Shown: in pieces, positions 23,282 to 32,222 of the stretch | Layout: each line of letters opens with the position of its first letter | Position numbering within the stretch: the stretch's first letter is position 1 | Assembly: GCA_947455585.1 (NCBI GenBank) | Contig: CANGOY010000001.1 | Span: 1-34,363 of the forward strand | DNA length: 34,363 nt | Direction: 5' to 3' | Source of the DNA: Comamonadaceae bacterium | GTDB lineage: Bacteria; Pseudomonadota; Gammaproteobacteria; Burkholderiales; Burkholderiaceae_C | Position numbers and translations under genes: made by a program | The notes under the pieces: generated by a model | The model's input: the letters and a program-made list of their open reading frames with translations, nothing else | The model's database searches: none | Told to the model about the DNA's origin: nothing

Positions 23282-26200
23282 CAATCGACCTTCGTCACGC
23301 GGGGGTTGGTCCACGTGCCGTCCACAAAAAACTCACTGGTACCCGCACGCACCAACGGCTTGCTCAACATCATTTGTGCCAAGTAAGTGGTCAAGCCCAC
23401 CAAAGGGTTGATGGTCGCCACATAAAGCGATGCCGTGCCAGCGTTGATTTCAGGCACCACCACCACTTTGAGTTTTTGGGTTTCGTGGACCAAATCAGCA
23501 CGGCCTTCAATCAAAGCGCCAGCCACCACACCTTTCATTTGCAGGTTGTTGGTGGACGCCACGCCTTGCTCAATGCGCACATCACCGCGCACAAAATCGA
23601 ACGCAAAACCATCGCTGAACAAGTCACTGAAATCCAAGGTCAGGCGACGGGGCAAAGCTTGCAAATTGAGCACACCCAACAAACGCGCAGCACCCGGTTC
23701 GGTTTTAAGGAACTGCCCTTTTTCAATGGCTAAATTCATCTGGCCCGACATGCTGGCATAGTCCAAGGTGATGGGTGAACCTTGCCATGTGACTTGCCCT
23801 TCCAACCGGCCTTCGCCATGGCGAATCGCATCGGGCGTGCCTAGGCGAGTCAGCAATTCACCGCTGTCCTGTATCACCAAAGCAAAGCTCAGCTGTGTAC
23901 GACGTAAGCGCGGACCATCGGCCGCCCAACTGCCAGTCGCAGTGAAGTTGGCCTCGGGCAAAGTCAAGTTGAATTTGTTCAGTCGCCATTCGCGCACAGC
24001 ACTGACCCCTGGGCGGTTCACCGCGTTAATTTCGAGGCGGCCCATTTTTTTGCCACGCAAGGTCAAGTCATTCACCACGATGTCCAAAGAGGGAATGCTG
24101 CTGGGTTGGTCCGTCAACAAGCGCTCAACATCTGGCACTGAGCTAGGTGGGATATTCAAATACGCCAAACGCACAAACAACTGCGCGGGCACACGGTCAG
24201 TGGGCGGGCGAATCTCTGCCGAGCCATTGAGTTCGTCGGCACTGATGTTCAAGCGCCATAACTCTCCTTGGCGCGTGCCACCCACCAGCACCTTGTGAAT
24301 CACACGGTCTGACACTTTGATTTGCGCGGCTTGCAACGCGGCGAAAGAGGGCATGTAGTCTTGTGCCTCGTCGCCATTGCCCTCGCGGCCAATCGCGGGC
24401 GTGCTGCCTTTTCGTTTGAGTGGCGATGTGCCTGTCACCTGCGTCAACGCAAGGTTCCAAGCATCTAAGTCCAACGCTGGCAACTGCAAATTCAAGCTGA
24501 CCGCGGCGTCACGCATGGGTACCGCATCCACCACCGACTGCCCCACCGCAATGCCACCCCGCATCACCCGCGTTCGTGGCCCGCTGAGGTCACGCACGTA
24601 GATGACCGATACCACGCGGTCTAAGGTGACTTTGATTTGGTCTTGCAATACGCGCGCCTTGGGTTGCAACGACTCGCGGGTGAGTTGCGACTCAATGCGC
24701 AAAGGCATCACAACGGCAGCAGGCTTGTTCAATGGGGCGGGCAACGCCAGCGCCATGCCCTTGAGGTCGCTGGTGATGAGCAACTCAGGTCGGCCACGAC
24801 GCAAACCCAAGGTCGCCACATACGCTGACTTGCCCGTCGCTCGCTGCGCGAGGCGCGAGACCAAGCCCAGCTCGCGCGCTTGTCGCAGGCCGTCCGCCGT
24901 GAGGTCGCCGTGGATTTTCAACTGCAACGGCGATGGGTCATCATGGGCCACAAAGGACAAGCCGCCCTCTAACGTGGCTTCGCCACCCAACAACTGCGCT
25001 TGGACACCTTTGAGCTCAAACCCTTGCTCGCTGAACTGCAAGGTGCCGCGTGTGTGGTTAAGCACGGGTGTGCCCGGAATCACTTGCAAACTGTTGTCGG
25101 CAAAGGTCACGCTGCCTTGAACTTTTGAAGCTTGCAACTGGTCGATGGGCAAGGTCAGCGCCAATTTGAAATCGGCATCGCCACTTGCCTCACTCTTGCT
25201 TAGTACCGTGCCCGTCAAATCATTGAGCGCACTCTTGGTGACCATTGCCAGCACTTGGGCCATCGGTCCGCGCGCTTCGCCACCGACGCTCACCACCGGC
25301 TGCGCCAAATTAGGAATGCGTGCCTCGACTTTTTGCCACGTCACATCGGCGGCGCCCGCCAACTGTGTGCTGCCTTTGAATTGCAAAGCGCTGCGCTCAA
25401 ACACCAAATCCCCATTCATCTGGGTCAGTGCGGGCCATGCAGGCGCTGTGGGCACATAAGCAAATTTGCCTTGTGCGACTTGCGCTGCAATGCGGAATTC
25501 ACCCAGCTTGGGGTTCTCAAACGGCATGTCGCGCAAGTTGCCACGCAAGCGCAGCGTCACATGGCTGGCGTCACCGGCTTGCACGGCTTCGCGCACATAG
25601 GCACGCACGCCAGCAGGCAAGGTGTTGGGCAAGTAGCGGTGCACCTGCGCCACTTTGGCGCGGCTGAGCGTGGCTGTTAAATCCAACACGCCGGGCAAGC
25701 GCGCATTGGCTTCACCTGTTTTCCAATCGCCATTGAACTCACCGGCCACGTCGTCGTTCACCACACGACCTTGGGTGAACTGCAGCGCCACGTCGTCGCC
25801 TTTGAGCTGCCACGCGATTTGTGCCGAGGCTTCTTCTAAAGCAATGTAGGGCTCGTCTAAGCCCACAGGCAACGTGACGCTTCCTTCTTGAATGCTCAGG
25901 CGTGCCTTGCCGCTTTTTTGTGTGAGGTCAAATTCAAGTTGCGCCCCTTGCAAGCCAGGCAAGTTGGCCAAGGGGCTGTCAGGCAGTGCATCGCGCTGCA
26001 TGGCCAATTGGCGCACTTGGCCTTTGGCGCTGTAGTGCAACGAAGCATCTTCATTTTTTTGCCACGTCGCTTTGAGCTGGTTGACTTGACCCTGCGGCTG
26101 CATACGCGACAGCATGGCACGCAAGGCTTCGGGCAACGGCAAGCGTTGGCTGATTTGCGCCAAAGCATCCAAATCCAAACGGTCAGCGCTCAAGGTGCCA

Positions 26201-27309
26201 GACTCAAACGCATCGCCGCGCCAGCCCACGCGCAACACGCCGCCCGGCCAATGCTCGCCCTCTTGGGTGTCGAACACCAAATCTTGGCTGCTAAGTTCTA
26301 TCTCGCCGTCTAGCGACTGCACCCCAATGCGCCCATGCACATGGCGCAAGCCCAAAGGCAACAAGTCGGCGCCCAGTCGAACATCCACCGCATCCAGTGC
26401 GACATCGGCGGTCACACCGACAGGTTCGCCTTTTTGCACATCGGCCCACAAACGAACGGCACCACGCCCCTCTTGCAACGACAAACCTTTGTCCATGGGC
26501 ACCCATTGACGCAAGGTGGCCAGATTGACAAATGGCAAGTCACCAAACATCTCGCCCGACCAATGCGTGGTATCGCCCGCACGATGCCACGGCGGTTGGT
26601 AAAACTTGCCACGCACAGATACGCGTTGGCCCAAGGCCTCGGGCGGCGTGGCTTCTGCACTCACCTCGTGCTGGAACCAGTGGTTTTTGATGGACACGTC
26701 TACGCCTTGCAGGCTCAGCACGGGTGCGCTGGCTTGCACCGCGCTTGGACGGCTCTCGTCACGCCAGTGAATCAAACCGCCGCGCACCACAAACTCGGGC
26801 TGCGAGAAAAACCAATCTGCGCCACTGCCGTCGCTGGCAACACTGGTGTCAAGGCCCGCCACCCACACATGTCTATTGGCATCGCGGCGAATTTCGAGCT
26901 CGGGCTGTTCAATGTCGAGCTGCTCAAACTGACCCAGCAACACTGAGCGCGGCGACACAGCCGCCAACACGCGCGGCAGGCTCAGTGCCTCGCGGCCTTC
27001 GCGGTCGTACAGCTGAATGTCGGTGAGTTCAAACCACGGCACCCACCAACCGCCTTTTGCGTTGATGCTGCCAATGTCGACACGTACACCCAAAGCGCGT
27101 GTGGCTTGTTGTTGCAGCACTTCGCGGTAGTCGCCGATTCGCGGCACAATGAAAATGTGAAGTGCGCTCCAAGCCAGCAACACAACCACCCAAGCAAACG
27201 CCACCAAACCCAGCGCCCAATTGAGCGCACGTCGCCAAACTGATTTGTTTTTCAAATCAAGTTCCAAACTGTCGGGGGTGGGATTTACAGAGTCTGACAA
27301 ATGTTTCAT
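23281..27309 (-). CDS. yhdP: YhdP family AsmA-like envelope protein
   Basis: A 1342-aa protein; E. coli YhdP is 1266 aa. It has a single N-terminal TM (about residues 31-53, ALGLVAFAWVVVLLAWSALH) and then a very long periplasmic beta-rich chain. The start of the AsmA/DUF3971 architecture is seen in ALGVRVDIGSINAKGGWWVPWFELTDIQLYD. The C-terminus holds the conserved AsmA_2-type block GSPITLDYASMSGQMNLAIEKGQFLKTEPGAARLLG... and DLFSDGFAFDFVRGDVRIE. E. coli YhdP is implicated in phospholipid transport between membranes and outer-membrane stability. It is divergent from glnE and fused by its stop to the kinase gene. Confidence 0.93.
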   Translation of the reverse strand: MKHLSDSVNPTPDSLELDLKNKSVWRRALNWALGLVAFAWVVVLLAWSALHIFIVPRIGDYREVLQQQATRALGVRVDIGSINAKGGWWVPWFELTDIQLYDREGREALSLPRVLAAVSPRSVLLGQFEQLDIEQPELEIRRDANRHVWVAGLDTSVASDGSGADWFFSQPEFVVRGGLIHWRDESRPSAVQASAPVLSLQGVDVSIKNHWFQHEVSAEATPPEALGQRVSVRGKFYQPPWHRAGDTTHWSGEMFGDLPFVNLATLRQWVPMDKGLSLQEGRGAVRLWADVQKGEPVGVTADVALDAVDVRLGADLLPLGLRHVHGRIGVQSLDGEIELSSQDLVFDTQEGEHWPGGVLRVGWRGDAFESGTLSADRLDLDALAQISQRLPLPEALRAMLSRMQPQGQVNQLKATWQKNEDASLHYSAKGQVRQLAMQRDALPDSPLANLPGLQGAQLEFDLTQKSGKARLSIQEGSVTLPVGLDEPYIALEEASAQIAWQLKGDDVALQFTQGRVVNDDVAGEFNGDWKTGEANARLPGVLDLTATLSRAKVAQVHRYLPNTLPAGVRAYVREAVQAGDASHVTLRLRGNLRDMPFENPKLGEFRIAAQVAQGKFAYVPTAPAWPALTQMNGDLVFERSALQFKGSTQLAGAADVTWQKVEARIPNLAQPVVSVGGEARGPMAQVLAMVTKSALNDLTGTVLSKSEASGDADFKLALTLPIDQLQASKVQGSVTFADNSLQVIPGTPVLNHTRGTLQFSEQGFELKGVQAQLLGGEATLEGGLSFVAHDDPSPLQLKIHGDLTADGLRQARELGLVSRLAQRATGKSAYVATLGLRRGRPELLITSDLKGMALALPAPLNKPAAVVMPLRIESQLTRESLQPKARVLQDQIKVTLDRVVSVIYVRDLSGPRTRVMRGGIAVGQSVVDAVPMRDAAVSLNLQLPALDLDAWNLALTQVTGTSPLKRKGSTPAIGREGNGDEAQDYMPSFAALQAAQIKVSDRVIHKVLVGGTRQGELWRLNISADELNGSAEIRPPTDRVPAQLFVRLAYLNIPPSSVPDVERLLTDQPSSIPSLDIVVNDLTLRGKKMGRLEINAVNRPGVSAVREWRLNKFNLTLPEANFTATGSWAADGPRLRRTQLSFALVIQDSGELLTRLGTPDAIRHGEGRLEGQVTWQGSPITLDYASMSGQMNLAIEKGQFLKTEPGAARLLGVLNLQALPRRLTLDFSDLFSDGFAFDFVRGDVRIEQGVASTNNLQMKGVVAGALIEGRADLVHETQKLKVVVVPEINAGTASLYVATINPLVGLTTYLAQMMLSKPLVRAGTSEFFVDGTWTNPRVTKVD

Positions 27310-27345
27310 GGTGCTAGCAACGTGACTGGAATTATCCCCTCCTCA

Positions 27346-30054
27346 ATGCCAAATCTGAGCGCTTATTCGCGCTTCGTACAGCGCCTTCGCCGTCGCTACG
27401 CAAATGAGCTGCATTTGCTGCCCGAAGGTGCGCCCATGTTGGCCACGATGCAGACCTGTTTTGAAGCGCTGCGTCAAACCCACAGCTGCAGCGATGCGCT
27501 TCGCATGTTGCGCCAGCTGGTGATGGAACGCTTGGTGGTGCTCGACTGTGAACAAGGCGCCAGCCTTGATGTGGTGACCCACGCGGTGACTCAACTGGGT
27601 GAGTTCACCCTCAACATTGCTTTTCACGAAGCCCAAGCCCAACTAGACGCCAGCTACGGCGTGCCCACCAAGCCCAACGGCGAACGTGCGGCGCTGTGGA
27701 TTGTTGGCATGGGCAAATTTGGCGCACGCGAACTGAATGTGTCCAGCGACATCGACCTGATTTATGTGTACGACGAAGACGGTGAAACCACTGGTTTGCC
27801 CGATGGACGCGGGCGCATCAGCAACCACGACTACTTTGCCAAAGCCGTCAAACTGATTTACGCCTTGATTGGCGACACCACCGACCACGGCTTTGTGTTC
27901 CGCATGGATTTGGCATTACGCCCCAATGGCAACTCGGGCCCGAGCGTGGTGTCGCGCCAATCGCTGGAAGAATATTTCTTGGTGCAGGGGCGCGAATGGG
28001 AACGATTCGCGTGGCTCAAGAGCCGCGTGGTCGCCCCCTTCAGCGCCAAGGCGAATGCGTTTGAGCTGCGCGACACGGTGCTGCCTTTTGTGTTTCGTCG
28101 CTATTTGGACTACAGCGTGTTTGAGTCGTTGCGCGGATTGCACCAACAAATTCGCAAGCATTCGGTGTCGCGCAGTGCAGGCCGGCCTGAGCGTGCCAAC
28201 GATGTGAAGCTGGCACGCGGCGGCATTCGTGAAATCGAATTCACGGTGCAACTGCTGCAAGTGGTGCGAGGTGGGCATTTTCCCGAACTGCGCACACGCC
28301 CCACGCTGCAAGCCTTGCAACGCTTGAGCCAAGCCAACCTCATGCCCGCCGCCACCGCCGACGCACTGGCCAAGGCCTATGTGTTTTTGCGCCAAGTCGA
28401 GCACCGCATTCAATACTTGGACGACCAACAAACCCACGTCTTGCCCACCAACGACGACGACCTGAATTGGATGGCGCTGACCATGGGCTTTGGCGACAGC
28501 TGCGACTTCTTAAGCCAACTTGATGCCCACCGCGAGCTGGTGGCCCACGAGTTTGACCGTTTGCTGGGCTTGGGCGACAAGGCCGAGCCGAACAGCCCTC
28601 ACAACAGCAGCGGCGACTGCAAAGGCTGCACGCCCAAGAACGACTACGTCGATTTGGCTTCCTTGCTGCCCGACTTGAATGAGCGCCTGCGCGAACGCGT
28701 GATGCATTGGTGCGAACAGCCCCGCATCCGCGCCCTGCGCGATGACAGCGTGCAGCGCTTGCTCAAACTTTTGCAACGTACCAACGCGTGGATAGCCGAT
28801 GGCCGCGTGAGTGAAGAAGCAGCTGTGCGTTGGAGCGATTGGATGGAGCCGCTGCTGCGCCGCGAAAGCTATTTGGCCTTGTTGATAGAGCGCCCGCGTG
28901 TGCACGAACAACTCATGCGCTTGCTCGGAATGGCGCGTTGGCCAGCCAAATATTTGCAGCAACACCCCGGCGTGATTGACGAGCTGGCAGGCGAAGCCTT
29001 GTTGGCCGAACGCTTTGTGCCGGCAGAGTTTGAACAAGAGCTAGAGCGCCGCTTGGCGTCCTTGCAATCCACCGGTCAAGCCGATGAAGAAACCTTGCTC
29101 AACCTGTTGCGCCGAGCCCACCACGCCGAGGTATTTCGCACTTTGGCGCGTGACGTGGAAGGCCGCATCACCGTCGAGCAAGTGGCCGACGATTTGAGCG
29201 CACTGGCCGATGTGATGCTCAAAATCACCAGCCGCTGGGTCTGGCAAAACTTCAAGCAGCGCCACCGCGATGAGCCCTTGTTTGCCATCCTCGCTTACGG
29301 TAAGTTGGGCGGCAAAGAACTGGGCTACGGCAGCGACCTTGACATTGTGTTTGTGTACGAAGACGCGCATGAGCGCGCAGGCGAAATTTATGCGGCGTAT
29401 GTGCGCAAGCTCATCAACTGGTTGAGCGTGAAAACCGGTGACGGGGATTTGTACGAGATTGACACCGCGCTACGCCCCAACGGCAACTCGGGTTTGCTCG
29501 TGTCGACCTTCGATGCCTATGCCGACTACCAAGGCCAACGCGGCGACAACACCGCGTGGACCTGGGAGCACCAAGCCATGACGCGTGCGCGTTTTTGCCT
29601 CGGTGCACCGGAACTCAAAGCGCGCTTCGACACGGTGCGTGCCAACGTCATCAACGCCAAGCGCGACGTGGTTGCTTTGCGCCAAGAAATTGTGGCCATG
29701 CGCGACAAGATGCGCACCGCCCACCCCGTGAAGCCCGATTTGTTTGACGTCAAACACAGCGCGGGCGGCATGGTCGATGTGGAGTTTGCCGTGCAATATT
29801 TGGTGCTGGCCCATGCGCATCAACACCCCGCACTTCTGGCCAACGTGGGCAACATTGCGTTGCTTGTGAGCGCTGAAAAAGCAGGCCTGCTACCCGCAGG
29901 CGTGGGCGAGGAGGCCGGCAGCGCTTACCGCGAACTGCGTCGTGTGCAACACCGTGCGCGCTTAGACGAGCAGCCTACGCAAGTGCCAAGCGCCGAGCTA
30001 GAAAAAGAATGTGCGGCCATTCAAACTTTGTGGCGCTGCGTGTTTGGCAATTAG
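27346..30054 (+). CDS. glnE: Bifunctional glutamine synthetase adenylyltransferase/deadenylyltransferase
   Basis: A 902-aa cytoplasmic enzyme that adenylylates and deadenylylates glutamine synthetase in response to PII and glutamine; E. coli GlnE is 946 aa. The N-terminal deadenylylase half carries GMGKFGARELNVSSDIDLIY near residue 120. The C-terminal adenylylase half carries AYGKLGGKELGYGSDLDIVF near residue 647. Both are nucleotidyltransferase G-G/S-DxD motifs. I chose the ATG at 27346 because the family begins close to YSRFVQRLRRRYA. An in-frame ATG at 27301 would overlap the yhdP start. Only 36 nt then separate glnE from yhdP. The 3' end overlaps the convergent hldE stop. Confidence 0.95.
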   Translation: MPNLSAYSRFVQRLRRRYANELHLLPEGAPMLATMQTCFEALRQTHSCSDALRMLRQLVMERLVVLDCEQGASLDVVTHAVTQLGEFTLNIAFHEAQAQLDASYGVPTKPNGERAALWIVGMGKFGARELNVSSDIDLIYVYDEDGETTGLPDGRGRISNHDYFAKAVKLIYALIGDTTDHGFVFRMDLALRPNGNSGPSVVSRQSLEEYFLVQGREWERFAWLKSRVVAPFSAKANAFELRDTVLPFVFRRYLDYSVFESLRGLHQQIRKHSVSRSAGRPERANDVKLARGGIREIEFTVQLLQVVRGGHFPELRTRPTLQALQRLSQANLMPAATADALAKAYVFLRQVEHRIQYLDDQQTHVLPTNDDDLNWMALTMGFGDSCDFLSQLDAHRELVAHEFDRLLGLGDKAEPNSPHNSSGDCKGCTPKNDYVDLASLLPDLNERLRERVMHWCEQPRIRALRDDSVQRLLKLLQRTNAWIADGRVSEEAAVRWSDWMEPLLRRESYLALLIERPRVHEQLMRLLGMARWPAKYLQQHPGVIDELAGEALLAERFVPAEFEQELERRLASLQSTGQADEETLLNLLRRAHHAEVFRTLARDVEGRITVEQVADDLSALADVMLKITSRWVWQNFKQRHRDEPLFAILAYGKLGGKELGYGSDLDIVFVYEDAHERAGEIYAAYVRKLINWLSVKTGDGDLYEIDTALRPNGNSGLLVSTFDAYADYQGQRGDNTAWTWEHQAMTRARFCLGAPELKARFDTVRANVINAKRDVVALRQEIVAMRDKMRTAHPVKPDLFDVKHSAGGMVDVEFAVQYLVLAHAHQHPALLANVGNIALLVSAEKAGLLPAGVGEEAGSAYRELRRVQHRARLDEQPTQVPSAELEKECAAIQTLWRCVFGN

Positions 30055-30554
30055 CCTTGACGAATCTTCTTCACCAACGCCGTGGTGGAATAACCATCCA
30101 CAAACGGAATCGCTTGGGCGCGGCCACCATAAGCCAGCACCACTTGCGTTTCAGCAAGTTTGCTCATGTCGTAATCACCACCTTTGACCAACACATCGGG
30201 ACGCAACTCAGTGATGAGTTCCAGCGGCGTGTCCTCGTCAAACCACGTCACCAAACTCACCGACTCTAAAGCGGCCATCAAGGCGGCACGGTCCAACTCG
30301 TTATTGAGCGGGCGGTCTGGGCCTTTGCCCAAGCGGCGTGCCGAGGCGTCGCTGTTCAAAGCAACCACCAAACTGCCGCCCACGCTTCGGGCTTGCGCCA
30401 AATACGACGCATGGCCACGGTGCAGCACATCAAACACACCGTTGGTAAACACCACGGGGCCCTGCGCACGCAAGGCGGCCACGCGTTGCACGGCATCTTG
30501 GCGCGAAGACAGCTTGGAGAGAAAAGCGGGGGGAAGCAAAGTGGTGTCGGTCAT
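30051..30554 (-). CDS. rfaE2: D-glycero-beta-D-manno-heptose 1-phosphate adenylyltransferase
   Basis: A 167-aa cytoplasmic nucleotidyltransferase that makes ADP-heptose precursor for the lipopolysaccharide inner core. The signature GVFDVLHRGHASYLAQAR (HxGH motif) near residue 40 and NSDASARRLGKGPDRPLN identify the HldE C-terminal (RfaE domain II) family. DTPLELITELRPDVLVKGGDYD and the C-terminal VDGYSTTALVKKIR are also typical. It is a stand-alone domain; the kinase half (HldA) is not in the window. It lies 12 nt downstream of the MerR/B12 regulator on the same strand. Its stop shares three bases with the glnE stop region. Confidence 0.95.
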   Translation of the reverse strand: MTDTTLLPPAFLSKLSSRQDAVQRVAALRAQGPVVFTNGVFDVLHRGHASYLAQARSVGGSLVVALNSDASARRLGKGPDRPLNNELDRAALMAALESVSLVTWFDEDTPLELITELRPDVLVKGGDYDMSKLAETQVVLAYGGRAQAIPFVDGYSTTALVKKIRQG

Positions 30555-30566
30555 GGTGCGGCAATT

Positions 30567-31535
30567 CTAGGTTGCAGCCACCTTGCTTTGCGCGGTCGTG
30601 TGTAGCCGACGCCAATGCTTGACTGCCTCTGAAATTGACACCAAGTCATGCAGAACCACCACCCGCTCAATGTGACGACGACGCAAGACGGGGGCGCTGC
30701 CACCGGCCCACACCTCGACCGCTGAAGGCAAAAGTGCATTCAACTCCGTCAGGCCATCCACCACATGGTTGGAGTTCATGTTGAGGCTGAAGCTCAAGGC
30801 CACCACATCTGCGCCGTGCGCAATGGCTGCTTGCGCAATGTCACGCACTGGCGTTTGTGTGCCCAGAGACACACAACGGCAGCCCTGCAACGTCAACAAA
30901 CTCTCCACCATCAACAGGCCCAAGCCGTGGGCTTCTTGTGGAAATGTGGTCAGCAGCACAACGGGCTCGCCGCCACGGGCAGGTTTGGGGATAGCCGCAA
31001 TGGCTTGGCGCATCAGGCTGCTCACGCACTCGGTGTACAGGTGTTCTTCGTGCACGGCCAAATCACCCCGCGCCCACGTCTCGCCCACCAAAGCGGTCAA
31101 GGGTGCAACCACGTTCGTCAAAAACTTTTGCAGCCCATCTTGCGACAAGGCTTTGAGCAATTCGCGACGAATGCCCTCATGGTCTTGCGTTTGAAGCTGG
31201 GTGATGTAAGCCGTTAAATCTTCGCGCGTTACAGCGGCACCAATGGGCTGGTTTGACTGCAAAGAGGCTTCGCATCGGCTCAAGTGCTGCAGCGCATCCA
31301 TTGATTGCGCCACGATACGACCTGGGCGATGGCCTTGGTCCATCAAACGTTTGATGATGCGCAACTTTTCCACCTGAGCGATGGGGTAGGTGCGTTCGTC
31401 GTTGGCATCCCGACCGGGTACTGGGAAGCCATAGCGGCGCTCCCAAACGCGCAGCGTGTCTTTGCCGATGCCGGTGTCGCGCTCGACGGCGGCAATGGAC
31501 AGCGTTATTGGTGAATCGATGTCACGTGAGTTCAT
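30567..31535 (-). CDS. litR: MerR-type regulator with adenosyl-B12 photosensor domain (LitR/CarH-like)
   Basis: A 322-aa regulator. The MerR HTH is at residues 12-80, with GIGKDTLRVWERRYGFPVPGRD and ERTYPIAQVEKLRIIKRLMDQGHRPG. A helical-bundle domain follows with the CarH cap signature W154-x9-E164-H165. The Rossmann B12 domain has ExHxxG at residues 201-206 (His203 is the expected lower axial ligand) and AGGS at 277-280. These residues are what CarH/LitR use to bind adenosylcobalamin and sense light. I chose ATG at 31535 with GGGGA about 9 nt upstream; the TTG at 31553 is weaker. It is divergent from a peroxidase-FAD enzyme-DUF1365 set, its probable target. Light control is inferred, not shown. 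Confidence 0.9.
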   Translation of the reverse strand: MNSRDIDSPITLSIAAVERDTGIGKDTLRVWERRYGFPVPGRDANDERTYPIAQVEKLRIIKRLMDQGHRPGRIVAQSMDALQHLSRCEASLQSNQPIGAAVTREDLTAYITQLQTQDHEGIRRELLKALSQDGLQKFLTNVVAPLTALVGETWARGDLAVHEEHLYTECVSSLMRQAIAAIPKPARGGEPVVLLTTFPQEAHGLGLLMVESLLTLQGCRCVSLGTQTPVRDIAQAAIAHGADVVALSFSLNMNSNHVVDGLTELNALLPSAVEVWAGGSAPVLRRRHIERVVVLHDLVSISEAVKHWRRLHTTAQSKVAAT

Positions 31536-31637
31536 AGATAGAAATCCCCGCAATGGAACGTGGAGAATAGTTACGTCCTAGACAGAGTTTTAATATTAAG
31601 CCATGATTCCCCTCGTTCTAAAAAGGGCTTTCCCGTG
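31536..31637. promoter_or_regulatory. litR/gpx divergent promoter region
   Basis: This 102-nt region lies between the starts of the B12-MerR regulator and the glutathione peroxidase. It holds the perfect A/T palindrome TTAATATTAA at 31590-31599. Just before it, at 31574-31586, is CGTCCTAGACAGA, a 13-mer that also occurs at 11660-11672 (reverse strand) upstream of livG. Operators of the regulator would be expected here, but I cannot define -35/-10 boxes with confidence. AAGGG near 31624 is the probable ribosome site for gpx. Confidence 0.5.
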
Positions 31638-32222
31638 ATGCACCGTTTTGTTTTCTTATTCGCTGGTTTTGTTTTGAGCATGAGCGCAGCGTACAGCGCG
31701 ACAGACAGCCCAACCACCGCAGCCAACGCATGTCCCCGCGTCCTGCAGCACACCGTGTCGAGGCTGCAAGACGAGAAGCCCCAAAACCTTTGCCAGTACG
31801 CAGGTCAAGTGGTCGTAGTGGTCAACACGGCCAGCTTTTGCGGCTTCACCCCGCAGTACAAAGGCCTCGAAGCGCTGTATGCCAAATACAAAGACCAAGG
31901 CTTGGTCGTGCTCGGATTTCCCAGCAACGACTTCTCACAAGAGCCAGACAGCAACGCCAAGATTGCCGACTTTTGCGAAAACACCTTTGGTGTGAAGTTC
32001 CCCATGTTTGTGAAAACCACCGTGCGTGGCGCAGAGGCTTTGCCGCTGTTCAAACAACTGGCCGAACAAACAGGCACAAGCCCGAAGTGGAACTTTTACA
32101 AATACATCATCAGTCGCGATGGCAAAAGCATCAAGAGCTTCAGCAGCATGACGGGCCCGCAAGACAAAAGCTTTGTGCAAGAGGTTGAAAAGCAATTAGC
32201 CGCGAAAGGTGCTGCGCAATGA
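31638..32222 (+). CDS. Periplasmic glutathione peroxidase
   Basis: A 194-aa protein with an N-terminal signal peptide (residues 1-21, ending SAAYSA) that points to export. The peroxidase domain follows: NTASFCGFTPQY with peroxidatic Cys68 (no selenocysteine), GFPSNDFSQEP in place of the classical NQF so that Asp98 replaces the tetrad Gln, and PKWNFYKY giving Trp151 and Asn152. Cys113 in DFCENTFGVKFPMF may be the resolving Cys, as in thioredoxin-dependent GPx. Bacterial homologues reduce peroxides and lipid hydroperoxides. The ATG at 31638 is preferred; the adjacent GTG at 31635 has better ribosome-site spacing and is possible. It overlaps the next gene by 4 nt (ATGA) and heads the plus-strand set opposite litR. 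Confidence 0.9.
   Translation: MHRFVFLFAGFVLSMSAAYSATDSPTTAANACPRVLQHTVSRLQDEKPQNLCQYAGQVVVVVNTASFCGFTPQYKGLEALYAKYKDQGLVVLGFPSNDFSQEPDSNAKIADFCENTFGVKFPMFVKTTVRGAEALPLFKQLAEQTGTSPKWNFYKYIISRDGKSIKSFSSMTGPQDKSFVQEVEKQLAAKGAAQ

Noticed and set aside
23282..23314. Upstream GTG start for the histidine kinase
   Set aside because: No Shine-Dalgarno, and it would overlap yhdP by 34 nt. The ATG at 23281 has GAAGG and a TGATG junction.
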